From Lachnospiraceae bacterium (GTDB lineage: Bacteria > Bacillota > Clostridia > Lachnospirales > Lachnospiraceae), in the NCBI GenBank assembly GCA_022790855.1, contig JAAVYA010000002.1, forward strand, positions 1-49,053: a stretch of DNA of 49,053 bases. The letters run 5' to 3'. This document shows, in pieces, positions 8,648-16,970 of the stretch. The position numbers were made by a program, and so were the translations under genes. How positions within the stretch are numbered: the first letter of the stretch is position 1; each line of letters starts with the position of its first letter. The notes below the pieces were generated by a model. That model saw only the letters and a program-made list of their open reading frames with translations, ran no database searches and was not told the DNA's origin.

Positions 8648-9757
8648 ATGCGGCTGGACGTACAGCTTTTGATTTATGTATATATGGGGATCTGCGTCAG
8701 CCTTTTACTTTTCAACTTGCTTTATATCTGTTCGGATGCAGCTAATAAACGCAGGTCAAAACATCCGGGGCGCAGTCTTTTGGATTTGCAAAAGAAAATA
8801 CGGATGTATGACGAGACAGGACAAATAACAAAAAAAGAGCATAAAAAGAATCAGAAAGCGCTTTCCCATGTAAGACGGCTGGAACATTTTCACTGGGCCG
8901 TGGAAAAACTAATGGTGGAAATGCCACGAGAAACGGCAGCCTATTTGTCTGCCTGCGAGGGGGATTTCTGTTATTTGGCAATGGTGTATCAAAAGAAGGA
9001 TGAAATGCAGAAAGCGTATTTTGCAAAGCTTTTGGGTGTGTATGGGATGGGTGGAAGCGGCAGCTATGATGAGTTGAAAAAAATTCTTGTAAAAATGACG
9101 TATAGTCCATCCGTCTATACAAGAGAAAATGCATTATGGGTGTTATATCGTTCCGGGAGTATCGAGGCAGTGGTACGGGCATTTCTGCAGATGAACAGGA
9201 ACGGCGTCTTTCATTATGGGAAGCTCTTATCAGATGGATTGCTTTCTTTTTCGGGAGACAAGAAGAAGCTTGCAAAAGAACTCTGGAGGTGCAGAGATCA
9301 GTTGGCTGTGGACTATGTACTGGCGGTTATGCAGTTTATCCGCATGAGCCAGGGAGGATATGAAAGAGAATTTTCCGGACTTTTGGAGGAGGAAGGGGCA
9401 GATCAGGAGCTTAAACTGGAGGCTTTGCGGTATTTTAGAAAATACCGGTATGATCCCATATATCCCGGTTTATTGGCTATTATGAGGGGCGAGCAGGATA
9501 TGGGGTGGGAGTATCAGGCTGTGACAGCTTTAACGTTGGAAAATTATCCTGGGGAAGAAACAGAAGAAGTTCTGAAGGAGGTTCTTGGCCATCCAAACTG
9601 GTATGTGCGTTATAATGCAGCGGAGACGCTGGCTGCTTCCGGGGCGAAGCAAGAAAGCTTTGCAGATGTGATGCACGGAGGGGACCGTTATGCGAAGGAG
9701 ATTCTCCAGTATAGGTTGGAGCGCAGCAGGCAAAGAGAAGGGGGGAACGGAAAGTGA
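8648..9757 (+). CDS. HEAT-repeat protein with N-terminal membrane anchor
   Basis: A 369-residue protein. One hydrophobic helix (LLIYVYMGICVSLLLFNLLYI) is followed by a basic linker rich in Lys/Arg and then helical repeats. Late repeats such as WEYQAVTALTLENYPGEETE and HPNWYVRYNAAETLAASGA are clear HEAT/PBS-lyase repeats, a protein-interaction scaffold. It is translationally coupled to the GT2 synthase through a GTGA overlap. A scaffold holding the synthase and accessory proteins together is plausible; no enzymatic motif is seen. Confidence 0.7.
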   Translation: MRLDVQLLIYVYMGICVSLLLFNLLYICSDAANKRRSKHPGRSLLDLQKKIRMYDETGQITKKEHKKNQKALSHVRRLEHFHWAVEKLMVEMPRETAAYLSACEGDFCYLAMVYQKKDEMQKAYFAKLLGVYGMGGSGSYDELKKILVKMTYSPSVYTRENALWVLYRSGSIEAVVRAFLQMNRNGVFHYGKLLSDGLLSFSGDKKKLAKELWRCRDQLAVDYVLAVMQFIRMSQGGYEREFSGLLEEEGADQELKLEALRYFRKYRYDPIYPGLLAIMRGEQDMGWEYQAVTALTLENYPGEETEEVLKEVLGHPNWYVRYNAAETLAASGAKQESFADVMHGGDRYAKEILQYRLERSRQREGGNGK

Positions 9758-11157
9758 CAGAGGCTATGCGAGGGTTTTTGACTTACGTGGGATATTTTTT
9801 TATTGTCTATCTGGTACTTTATTCTTCGTTTCTGTTCTGCTCCGTCCTGGTGGGATCCTTGGAACTATACCGCCAGAAACGGAAAAACCGTCTGAAAAAC
9901 GAATTGGATGAAGACTATTATGTTCCAGTATCCATTTTGGTGCCTGCCCATAATGAGGAAATTACTGTGGCAGATACAGTGCGTTCCCTTCTGAATCTGG
10001 ATTATCTGCTATATGAAATTGTAATCGTGGATGATGGGTCTACAGACAAAACAGCAGAGAATTTGGTTCACGCTTTTGACATGAAAAAGATTGCCCGCCC
10101 CATACGGCGGCAGGTTTTTTGTCAGCGGGAAAAAGCAGTTTATGAGGCGCAGCTTGGAAAAGTCCCGGTGACTTTGGTCGTGAAGGAAAACGGCGGTAAG
10201 GCGGATGCTCTGAATATGGGGATCAACGCGGCACGGTATCCGTATTTTATTTGTATGGATGCAGATTCTGTGCTTCAGGCAGATTCTTTGAAAGAAATCG
10301 TAAAACCTGTTTTGGAGGATGACCATGTTGTGGCGTGCGGCGGCCTGGTCCGTATTTCCAATAGCGCGAAGCTGCGGGCAGGGAAGCTGGTGACCTATCA
10401 GATGCCTTGGAACCCTATTGTGGGAATGCAGATTATGGAATATGACCGCTCGTTTTTAGCGTCGCGCCTGATGATGAATCAGTTTAATGGCAATTTGATT
10501 ATTTCAGGCGCTTTCGGCCTGTTTCAGAAGAAAGCGGTGGTAAGCGCAGGAGGATATGACGCGTCTACCATGGGAGAAGATATGGAACTGGTGATGCGGC
10601 TCCATGTGTTCTGCCGGATGAATAAGATTCCTTACAGCATCCAGTATGCGCCAAATGCAATCTGCTGGAGCCAAGCGCCCTCCACGGTTGGGGACTTGAT
10701 GAAACAGAGAAGAAGATGGCATCTGGGACTGTTTCAGAGTATGGTCCGGCATCGGCAGATGTTTCTCCACCGGGAATTTGGGATGGTGGGCTATGTATCT
10801 TATTTTTATTATCTGTTATATGAGCTGCTTTCGCCCTTTATTGAAATGTTTGGGGTTTTTACAATGGCAGCGGCCATGGTTTTGAATCTGATCAATGTGC
10901 GGTTTATGGTGCTTTTTTATCTGATCTATGTATTATTTGGGGCAGTCATGACAGTGACGGCTTTTTTCGCACGGATTTATACCCAGAATATTACGTTAAG
11001 TATATCGGATGCAGGAAAAGCAGTGCTTATGTGTGTGGCGGAGGCGTTGTTTTTCAGATTTATTCTGGCCTATGTTCGGATTACGGCGTTTTGGGGATAT
11101 AAAAAGAAGGGTAGGCAATGGGGGAGTATTAAAAGAGAGAAGATTAATATTGGGTAG
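9754..11157 (+). CDS. Processive family 2 glycosyltransferase (polysaccharide synthase)
   Basis: A 467-residue membrane synthase of the BcsA/PgaC/hyaluronan synthase type, which polymerises a nucleotide sugar and threads the chain outward. One N-terminal membrane helix precedes the GT-A domain with VPAHNEE, VDDGS near residue 93, MDADS near 169, GEDMELVMR (E275, D276) and QRRRW (318-322), the acceptor-side motif of processive enzymes. Three or four membrane helices follow. No PilZ domain is present, so any c-di-GMP control would need another partner. Start is GTG 9754 inside the HEAT gene's stop. Sugar specificity cannot be read. Last gene of the operon. Confidence 0.88.
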   Translation: MTEAMRGFLTYVGYFFIVYLVLYSSFLFCSVLVGSLELYRQKRKNRLKNELDEDYYVPVSILVPAHNEEITVADTVRSLLNLDYLLYEIVIVDDGSTDKTAENLVHAFDMKKIARPIRRQVFCQREKAVYEAQLGKVPVTLVVKENGGKADALNMGINAARYPYFICMDADSVLQADSLKEIVKPVLEDDHVVACGGLVRISNSAKLRAGKLVTYQMPWNPIVGMQIMEYDRSFLASRLMMNQFNGNLIISGAFGLFQKKAVVSAGGYDASTMGEDMELVMRLHVFCRMNKIPYSIQYAPNAICWSQAPSTVGDLMKQRRRWHLGLFQSMVRHRQMFLHREFGMVGYVSYFYYLLYELLSPFIEMFGVFTMAAAMVLNLINVRFMVLFYLIYVLFGAVMTVTAFFARIYTQNITLSISDAGKAVLMCVAEALFFRFILAYVRITAFWGYKKKGRQWGSIKREKINIG

Positions 11158-11177
11158 ATTGAAGATAGGAAGGTACT

Positions 11178-11233
11178 TTTCGCGGGTCAGGACTGCGCAT
11201 TACGTAAGAACATGATTCAGGTGTGGGGGGGGA
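11178..11233 (+). repeat. Degenerate copy of the three-hairpin intergenic repeat
   Basis: The stretch CTGCGCATTACGTAAGAACA followed by TGATTCAGGTGTG matches the centre of the elements at 30795-30937 and 35962-36107, with the left half of the GGAATGCGCA hairpin deleted and the right-hand hairpins absent. Confidence 0.6.
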
Positions 11234-11616
11234 TAGGAATAGTGGGAAGTTGTTTGATGAGACTGGATGTGGGCGGTCGGATGAGAATAATGAAGTATGG
11301 TACTTTATTACAAATCATGCACATAAAAATATGTCTAAAATCTTATTGAAACAACTTACTTATATCATTTCAGGGGTATTTTGTCAAGGGAAACCTGGAT
11401 TTAACAGGACGGTTTTTCAGATGAAATTATCAAAAAATATCGCTGCAGGAATTTCCGGGAAACGGTATTTCGTAGAAAACAACATTTTTTAATAAATATC
11501 ATGTGCTTTTGAAATAGAAAATGAAAAGCCTTTAGGAAAAAGATAGTAACACATGGAATGGTATGTTATGATTTTTGTGTTGCTCACCAATACCCGGCAA
11601 CGGGGGAGGTGATTTT

Positions 11617-11714
11617 ATGTCAATTCTTATATCCTTTTTAGTTGCTGTCACGGTGGTGTGGCTTGCCACTACATCATCAAATGGTTAGATAGCAATAACA
11701 AGGGCGACAAATAG
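11617..11714 (+). pseudogene. Small holin-like type I toxin, frameshifted
   Basis: ATG 11617 follows a very strong site (GGGGGAGGTGA). The frame starts MSILISFLVAVT, then runs into TAG at 11686 after 23 codons. One base out of phase, the sequence continues GGVACHYIIKWLDSNNKGDK and ends at TAG 11712-11714. Joined, this is a 32-33 residue peptide with one membrane helix and a charged tail, like the small hydrophobic toxins of type I systems (TxpA/Fst-like) common in clostridia. A single-base deletion near 11649 would explain the break. Family likeness is from memory. Confidence 0.5.
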
Positions 11715-11732
11715 CCTACTGGGTGCTTTGCC

Positions 11733-11760
11733 AGTATAATCGAAAAGAAGAATCCCTCAA
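11733..11760 (-). promoter_or_regulatory. Possible promoter of an antisense RNA to the toxin
   Basis: On the minus strand TTGAGG (11755-11760) and TATACT (11733-11738) are separated by 16 bases. A transcript from here would run leftward across the toxin reading frame, as type I antitoxin RNAs do. The -35 overlaps the toxin terminator stem. Confidence 0.35.
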
Positions 11761-11794
11761 CCGTGTTGCCGCACAGTTGGGGGATTCGTTCTTT
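11750..11794 (+). terminator. Terminator after toxin-like gene
   Basis: GAATCCCTCAAC (11750-11761) pairs with GTTGGGGGATTC (11776-11787), one G-T pair, loop 14 bases, then GTTCTTT. Confidence 0.6.
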
Positions 11795-12137
11795 GACTTT
11801 ATGCCATACTCATATCCTTTTGGCCAAATGGCATTATAGCATATGCAAAAGTTTTCTTCAATATGCTTTTTTATTAAAATCTAAATTTTTCTGAGTAAAA
11901 GTTACTATTTACGGCCAATGTCAATTAGTTAAGGAAACGAGATGCACAGCCAGGGAAAAGTAACGAGTATAATTCAATATTTACAATTCAGGGGTATCTT
12001 CTATTATTTTGCCAAAAAAAATTATTCTCCGTCGTATTCGCAGTCAAAAAACTTTCCCCAAAGCTTAAAAAAGCGGTTCTACAAATAAAAAATAGAAAAG
12101 AATGATTGTTTATCCGCAGTCAAAAAAGTGGTCACAT

Positions 12138-12180
12138 AAGGGCGGGAATCCGTAATATTACAGTGTTTCCGCCCTTGTTG
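12138..12180 (+). terminator. Hairpin before the helicase gene
   Basis: AAGGGCGGGAA pairs with TTTCCGCCCTT (stem 11, one G-T) around a 17-base loop, 12138-12176. It has little of a U-tract. It could be a terminator isolating the upstream island or a leader structure of the polysaccharide operon. No convincing sigma-A promoter was found between it and 12243. Confidence 0.4.
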
Positions 12181-12242
12181 TCATAAAGTACCATACTTCA
12201 TTACATTTTAAAATGCATGGAAAGCTTTCAGGAGGTCTTAAG

Positions 12243-14321
12243 ATGGGCGTCACACTTTTTGAACACAATCGTGTTGCTTACGAGTCGGCGTTGGCTCTCA
12301 TGAAAACCAAAAAGAAAGCGGCAGTCATCCATCCTACCGGGACAGGAAAATCCTTCCTGGCTTTCCAATTATGCGCGGACTATAGGGATTGTACTGTCTG
12401 CTGGCTCTCCCCTTCAGAATACATTTACCATACCCAGGAGGAGAACTGGAGGCGGGCCGGAGGATGTGAAATAAAGAATGTTCTTTTTTTTACCTATGCA
12501 AGATTGATGCTGATGAATGAGGAGGAACTGGGAGAAATACAGCCGGATTATATTGTTTTGGATGAATTCCACCGCTGCGGGGCTAAGATGTGGGGACAGG
12601 GAGTACAACGCTTGCTTAGTAAGTATCCAAGCGTTCCCTTACTGGGCTTGTCTGCGACCAATATCCGTTATCTTGACAGACGCCGGGATATGGCCGAGGA
12701 GTTGTTTGCAGGATGTGTGGCGTCGGAACTGACATTGGGAGAAGCCATTGTAAGAGGCATTTTAAACCCTCCGAAATACGTGCTCTCCGTCTATGCATTC
12801 CAAAAAGATCTGGAGCGGTATGAAGCCCGGGTGCAGTCGGCCAAAAACAGGGCGGTCCGTCAAGAAGCCCAAAAGGCATTAGAAGCCTTGCGCCGGGCCC
12901 TGGAATTGGCGGATGGCATGGATAAAATGTTTCAAAAGCATATGCCGGACCCTTGTGGGAAATACATTGTATTTTGTGCAAATCACAGCCATATGAAAGA
13001 GATGATAGATAAGGCTTCGGAATGGTTCGCGCTGGTGGATTCTGCCCCTCATGTATATTCCATGTATTCCAGAGAGGCGGAAACAGAACGTGCTTTTCAA
13101 GAATTTAAAAATGATAAAAGCAGGCATTTAAAGCTGCTTTTTAGTATTGATATGTTAAATGAAGGGATTCATGTGGAGGACATCAGCGGTGTGCTGCTGC
13201 TGCGGCCTACGGTTTCACCCGTGATTTACAAACAACAGATTGGCCGGGCGTTTTCTGCCAGTAAGAAACATCATGCCGTGATTTTTGATATTGTGCTGAA
13301 CATAGAAAATCTGTCCGGGATTGGGGCGCTGAAAGAAGAAATGCAGTCGGCCATCGAAAAATTCGAAGGCCAGGGCCGTTCAGAGGCCATTGTGAACCGT
13401 CATTTCCAAGTCACGGATCAGATAAAGGATTGCGTAAGACTGTTTGAAAGACTGGAGGGAAGCCTTTCCGCCTCCTGGGATGTGATGTATGAGGCTGCCA
13501 GGGCCTACCGGGAAGAGAAAGATAGCCTTGAGGTTCCCAAAAGATATGTAACAAAAGAAGGCTTACCCCTGGGCGCATGGCTGGATACCCAGCGCCGTGT
13601 GTATGCAGGAAAAATGCCGGGAATTTTGACGGAGGAACAGATCAAAAAACTGAATGGGCTGGGAATGCGTTGGCAGGGATCCTGGGAAGCCGCCTGGGAG
13701 CGGAATTTTGCAGAAGCAAAGTCCTATTATCAGAAGCATGGAAACCTGCTGGTGAAAGCAAAGGAGATGGTTCACGGAGTTGCCCTAGGCCAATGGCTGG
13801 CACAGCTAAGAGTTTATAAAAAGAAACAAGTGCCCTGCCTGACCCAAAATAGAATCGCGGCGTTAGACGGGATCGGTATGGTGTGGGATGTATCGGAGTA
13901 TTTGTGGGAGCAGAATTACGATGCTGCCCTTCGTTATTACAGAACTCACGGGAATTTGGATGCGCCAGGGGACTATGTGGATGAGGAGGGAGTTTCCCTG
14001 GGACGTTGGCTTGCCAAAATGCGCAGAGAGCGTCAGGCTGCTGGAACGGGAGAGGATATGGCGCTTAAATTTGCAAGGCTGGATGCGTTGGGCATGATTT
14101 GGGAATCAAAGTGGGACGTTTCCTGGGAGAAATCCTATGACGCCGCCGTCCGGTATCAAAAATCCCATGGGGATTTAAATATTCCTGTGGCTTATATTAC
14201 ACAAGAGGGAATCCGACTGGGAAAATGGATCCGGCGTCAAAGAGAAAGCAAAGGCGCAATCAGCAGGGAGCGCAGGCAGAAGCTGGATTTTATCGGTATG
14301 GAATGGGGAGAAAGGAAATGA
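12243..14321 (+). CDS. SF2 DEAD-like helicase with four helicase-associated repeats
   Basis: A 692-residue protein. Residues 1-380 form a superfamily 2 helicase core with Walker A HPTGTGKS (about 32-39), Walker B VLDEFHR (D107), LLGLSAT (motif III) and QQIGRAFS (motif VI). From about residue 410 four copies of the ~65-residue helicase-associated (HA) domain follow, each with W..xW...Y..A..YY..HGN, a LG.WL.xqR box and a closing LdalGM.W. HA domains are thought to bind nucleic acid. ATG 12243 is chosen for the AGGAGG 12 bases upstream. It overlaps the aminotransferase by ATGA, so it is the first gene of the Wzx/Wzy locus. Its role there is unknown. Confidence 0.85.
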   Translation: MGVTLFEHNRVAYESALALMKTKKKAAVIHPTGTGKSFLAFQLCADYRDCTVCWLSPSEYIYHTQEENWRRAGGCEIKNVLFFTYARLMLMNEEELGEIQPDYIVLDEFHRCGAKMWGQGVQRLLSKYPSVPLLGLSATNIRYLDRRRDMAEELFAGCVASELTLGEAIVRGILNPPKYVLSVYAFQKDLERYEARVQSAKNRAVRQEAQKALEALRRALELADGMDKMFQKHMPDPCGKYIVFCANHSHMKEMIDKASEWFALVDSAPHVYSMYSREAETERAFQEFKNDKSRHLKLLFSIDMLNEGIHVEDISGVLLLRPTVSPVIYKQQIGRAFSASKKHHAVIFDIVLNIENLSGIGALKEEMQSAIEKFEGQGRSEAIVNRHFQVTDQIKDCVRLFERLEGSLSASWDVMYEAARAYREEKDSLEVPKRYVTKEGLPLGAWLDTQRRVYAGKMPGILTEEQIKKLNGLGMRWQGSWEAAWERNFAEAKSYYQKHGNLLVKAKEMVHGVALGQWLAQLRVYKKKQVPCLTQNRIAALDGIGMVWDVSEYLWEQNYDAALRYYRTHGNLDAPGDYVDEEGVSLGRWLAKMRRERQAAGTGEDMALKFARLDALGMIWESKWDVSWEKSYDAAVRYQKSHGDLNIPVAYITQEGIRLGKWIRRQRESKGAISRERRQKLDFIGMEWGERK

Positions 14322-15538
14322 ATATGAGAAATATAGCCTTCAGTCCGCCGGATATCGGGACATCTGAGATCGAGGAAGTGTGTAAAGCCTTACGCTCCGG
14401 CTGGATTACCACAGGTCCCAGGACAAAAAGGTTGGAGGAAGAGCTTCGGCTGTTTTCCGGCGCAGACGGTATGGTGTGCCTGAATTCTGCTACGGCGGCG
14501 GAGGAGCTGACGCTGCGTTTGCTGGGAATCCGAGAAGGGGACGAGGTATTGGTTCCGGCCTATACTTATACGGCGACTGCTTCCGCAGCATTACATACAG
14601 GGGCTACGGTAAAATTAATAGATTCTAGACCGGGAAGCTGGGAAATGGATTATGAACAGATGGCGGCAGCCGTGACGGAGCGGACGAAAGCGGTCGTTCC
14701 GGTGGATCTGGGAGGCATGGTATGTGATTATGAAAAAATATACCAGGTACTGGAGGAAAAGAAAGCTCTGTTTCAGCCGTCCAATGAGCTCCAGGAAGCT
14801 CTGGGGAGAGTGGCTGTGGTGGCCGACTGCGCCCATGCCCTGGGAGCCCGCCGTTATGGGAAGGTGGCCGGTGCAATTGCGGACTTTTCTTGCTTTTCCT
14901 TCCATGCAGTAAAAAATCTGACCACGGCAGAGGGCGGGGCAGCCTGCTGGAAACATATTTCTGGCATAGAGGATGAAGAATTGTACCAGAAGTTCCAGTT
15001 GATGAGCCTTCACGGCCAGTCCAAGGATGCGTTGGCTAAAATGAAAGCGGGAGCCTGGGAGTACGATATCGTGGCGCCCTATTATAAATGCAATATGACA
15101 GACATTATGGCAGCCTTGGGCCAAAAGCAATTGGAGCGGTATCCCGGGATGCAAAAAAGGCGCAGGGAGATCATAGAGATGTATGACGAAATGTGCGGCA
15201 GGCTTGGAATATTTCATTTGAAACATTATGAAGGAGACAGGATCAGCAGCGGACATCTATATCTGACGCGGATTCCCTGGGCGGACAGCCGGATGCGAGG
15301 AGATATGATCACAGAGCTGGCGAGGCGGGGGATTGCCTGCAACGTCCATTATAAGCCCCTGCCAATGATGACGGCATACAAAAACCTTGGGTTTGATATT
15401 CAGGATTTTCCCAATGCGTATGATTATTTTGTCAATGAAATTACGTTGCCGCTGCATACGAAGCTGACGGATGAGGATGTAGGGTATGTGATGGAACAGT
15501 TTGAGGATGTGGTATGGAATACAATACAAGTATTGTGA
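14318..15538 (+). CDS. DegT/DnrJ/EryC1-family sugar aminotransferase
   Basis: A PLP-dependent enzyme that would transfer an amino group from glutamate to a keto-sugar nucleotide. Family signs are the N-terminal FSPPDIGTSEIEEV, CLNSATAAEELTLRLLGI, VLVPAYTYTATASAAL and the Schiff-base lysine in FSFHAVKNLTTAEGG, with the C-terminal NVHYKPLPMMTAYK. Length (406 residues) is normal. Start ATG 14318 overlaps the helicase stop. The best guess is a UDP-4-keto-sugar 4-aminotransferase (PglE/PseC-like) acting with the phosphoglycosyltransferase and GNAT enzyme just downstream, but no 4,6-dehydratase is encoded in the window. Confidence 0.85.
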   Translation: MNMRNIAFSPPDIGTSEIEEVCKALRSGWITTGPRTKRLEEELRLFSGADGMVCLNSATAAEELTLRLLGIREGDEVLVPAYTYTATASAALHTGATVKLIDSRPGSWEMDYEQMAAAVTERTKAVVPVDLGGMVCDYEKIYQVLEEKKALFQPSNELQEALGRVAVVADCAHALGARRYGKVAGAIADFSCFSFHAVKNLTTAEGGAACWKHISGIEDEELYQKFQLMSLHGQSKDALAKMKAGAWEYDIVAPYYKCNMTDIMAALGQKQLERYPGMQKRRREIIEMYDEMCGRLGIFHLKHYEGDRISSGHLYLTRIPWADSRMRGDMITELARRGIACNVHYKPLPMMTAYKNLGFDIQDFPNAYDYFVNEITLPLHTKLTDEDVGYVMEQFEDVVWNTIQVL

Positions 15539-15610
15539 CCTATTTGGATAAAATACCGCAAAATTTGAATGTAACAAAAGGGGATATGGACAGGCAAAGG
15601 AGTAGGGTAT

Positions 15611-16369
15611 ATGAGGCTGAAAACATGGGAAAGCCTACCGGACAATATGAAAACGGAAGAGGTAAGGCCCTATTATAATATGCTGCAAAAAAAGAAAAGA
15701 AGTATTTTTTTCAAACGGATATTTGATGTGGCAGGTTCCTTATTTTTGCTGGTGATTCTAAGTCCGCTCTTTTTTATTCTTGCAATTATTATTAAAGTAG
15801 ATTCTCCAGGGCCTGTTTTTTTCCGCCAGGAGAGGGTAACACAGTATGGTAGATTATTTTATATTTTTAAATTTAGAACTATGAGGATGGATGCCGCTGA
15901 ATATGGCCCGGAGGTTACGGTAAAGGGAGATGGAAGAATAACCAGAGCAGGCCAGGTAATACGGAAGTATCGTTTAGATGAACTTCCGCAGTTGTTGGAT
16001 ATTTTCCGCGGAACTATGAGCTTTGTAGGAACAAGGCCTGAGGTTCCAAGGTATACTGCGTCTTATACCCCGAGAATGATGGCCACTTTACTTCTGCCGG
16101 CAGGAGTGACGAGCTTGACTGCTATCTTTTATGCACAAGAAGCAGAATTATTGGATGGAGCCGAAGAGCCGGATAGCGTATACATAGAGAAAATAATGCC
16201 GGAAAAAATGCGCTATAACTTAAAGGAAATAGAGAAATTTAGCTGTGCCAATGATTTGAAAGTGATAATGATGACGGTATGCGCAATGTGCGGAAAGAGA
16301 TTCCGGGAGGAGGAAAATGGTGACAGTGATCAGGAAGGTTGCCCCAAAAGAAATCGACGTCCTAGATAA
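15611..16369 (+). CDS. Initiating sugar-1-phosphate transferase (bacterial sugar transferase)
   Basis: A monotopic phosphoglycosyltransferase of the PglC/WcaJ family, which moves a sugar phosphate from a UDP-sugar to undecaprenyl phosphate to start repeat-unit assembly. Seen: re-entrant hydrophobic helix (VAGSLFLLVILSPLFFILAI), SPGPVFFRQERVTQYGRLF, FKFRTMRMDA, RKYRLDELPQLLDIFRG with the catalytic DE pair, and MSFVGTRPEVP. Length 252 residues; the tail after about residue 225 is extra and overlaps the following GNAT gene by 53 bases. AAAGGAG precedes the ATG. With the neighbouring aminotransferase and acetyltransferase, the first sugar may be an acetamido sugar of the bacillosamine type. Confidence 0.88.
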   Translation: MRLKTWESLPDNMKTEEVRPYYNMLQKKKRSIFFKRIFDVAGSLFLLVILSPLFFILAIIIKVDSPGPVFFRQERVTQYGRLFYIFKFRTMRMDAAEYGPEVTVKGDGRITRAGQVIRKYRLDELPQLLDIFRGTMSFVGTRPEVPRYTASYTPRMMATLLLPAGVTSLTAIFYAQEAELLDGAEEPDSVYIEKIMPEKMRYNLKEIEKFSCANDLKVIMMTVCAMCGKRFREEENGDSDQEGCPKRNRRPR

Positions 16370-16970
16370 TATTGCAGACATTCATCTTCAGGCATTTGAG
16401 GGCTTTTTCCTTACATTTATGGGAAAGGGATTTTTGAAACAAATGTATCGGTCATATTGTGAAGAACAGTCTTCCGGGTTACTGGCCGCGGAAGAAGATG
16501 GAAATCTGGTAGGATTTTTAGCATATTCCGGGGATATGTCTGCTCTTTATAAATATATGATTAAAAAAAGAGTTTTGATCTTCGCATGGTTTAGTCTGGG
16601 GGCTTTTTTACGAAAACCGGCAGTATTTATGAGGCTGCTGTGTGCGTTTTTAAAACCAGGAGAAAGCAATAGAAAAGAGACTTATATGGAGCTGGCATCC
16701 ATCGGGGTGTCTCCTGCTGTGAAATCTAAAGGGATTGGGACAAAGCTTGTGGAGGAATTGAAGCAAATGACGGACTTTGGAACATATGCTTACATAACCC
16801 TGGAAACAGATGCCAATAACAATGAGGCGGTAAATAAGTTTTATCAGAAAAATGGTTTTCGATTAGAGCGTGAATTTATGACCCGGGAGGGCAGGAGGAT
16901 GAATGAATACAGATATAGAGAAGGAACGGAAATGGAATTATCTGTTTCTAGCCAACAGTACCAAACCTGA
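16317..16970 (+). CDS. GNAT N-acetyltransferase
   Basis: A 217-residue acetyl-CoA-dependent acetyltransferase. The acetyl-CoA loop is visible as SIGVSPAVKSKGIGTKLVEEL (the R/Q-x-x-G-x-G/A variant with K), followed by LETDANNNEAVNKFYQKNGF, the typical beta-6/7 end. The middle carries an insert with hydrophobic helices (LIFAWFSLGAFL). GGGAGGAGG directly before the ATG supports this start, inside the end of the sugar transferase gene. It may acetylate an amino sugar or the lipid-linked intermediate. Confidence 0.75.
   Translation: MVTVIRKVAPKEIDVLDNIADIHLQAFEGFFLTFMGKGFLKQMYRSYCEEQSSGLLAAEEDGNLVGFLAYSGDMSALYKYMIKKRVLIFAWFSLGAFLRKPAVFMRLLCAFLKPGESNRKETYMELASIGVSPAVKSKGIGTKLVEELKQMTDFGTYAYITLETDANNNEAVNKFYQKNGFRLEREFMTREGRRMNEYRYREGTEMELSVSSQQYQT

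Larger units (their letters stand above)
11288..12203. repeat. Island bounded by perfect 21-base inverted repeats
   Basis: The 21 bases at 11288-11308 (core GAAGTATGGTACTTTAT) are repeated exactly in inverted orientation at 12183-12203. The 916-base segment between them is AT-rich and holds the toxin-like remnant at 11617, a terminator, two 13-base copies of CGCAGTCAAAAAA (12039 and 12115) and a hairpin at 12138. No transposase is encoded, so it could be a non-autonomous mobile element or a recombined remnant. Confidence 0.6.

Noticed and set aside
11223..11492. 89-codon plus-strand frame after the GT2 gene
   Set aside because: No ribosome binding site, no family likeness, and it runs across the left inverted repeat; composition looks non-coding.
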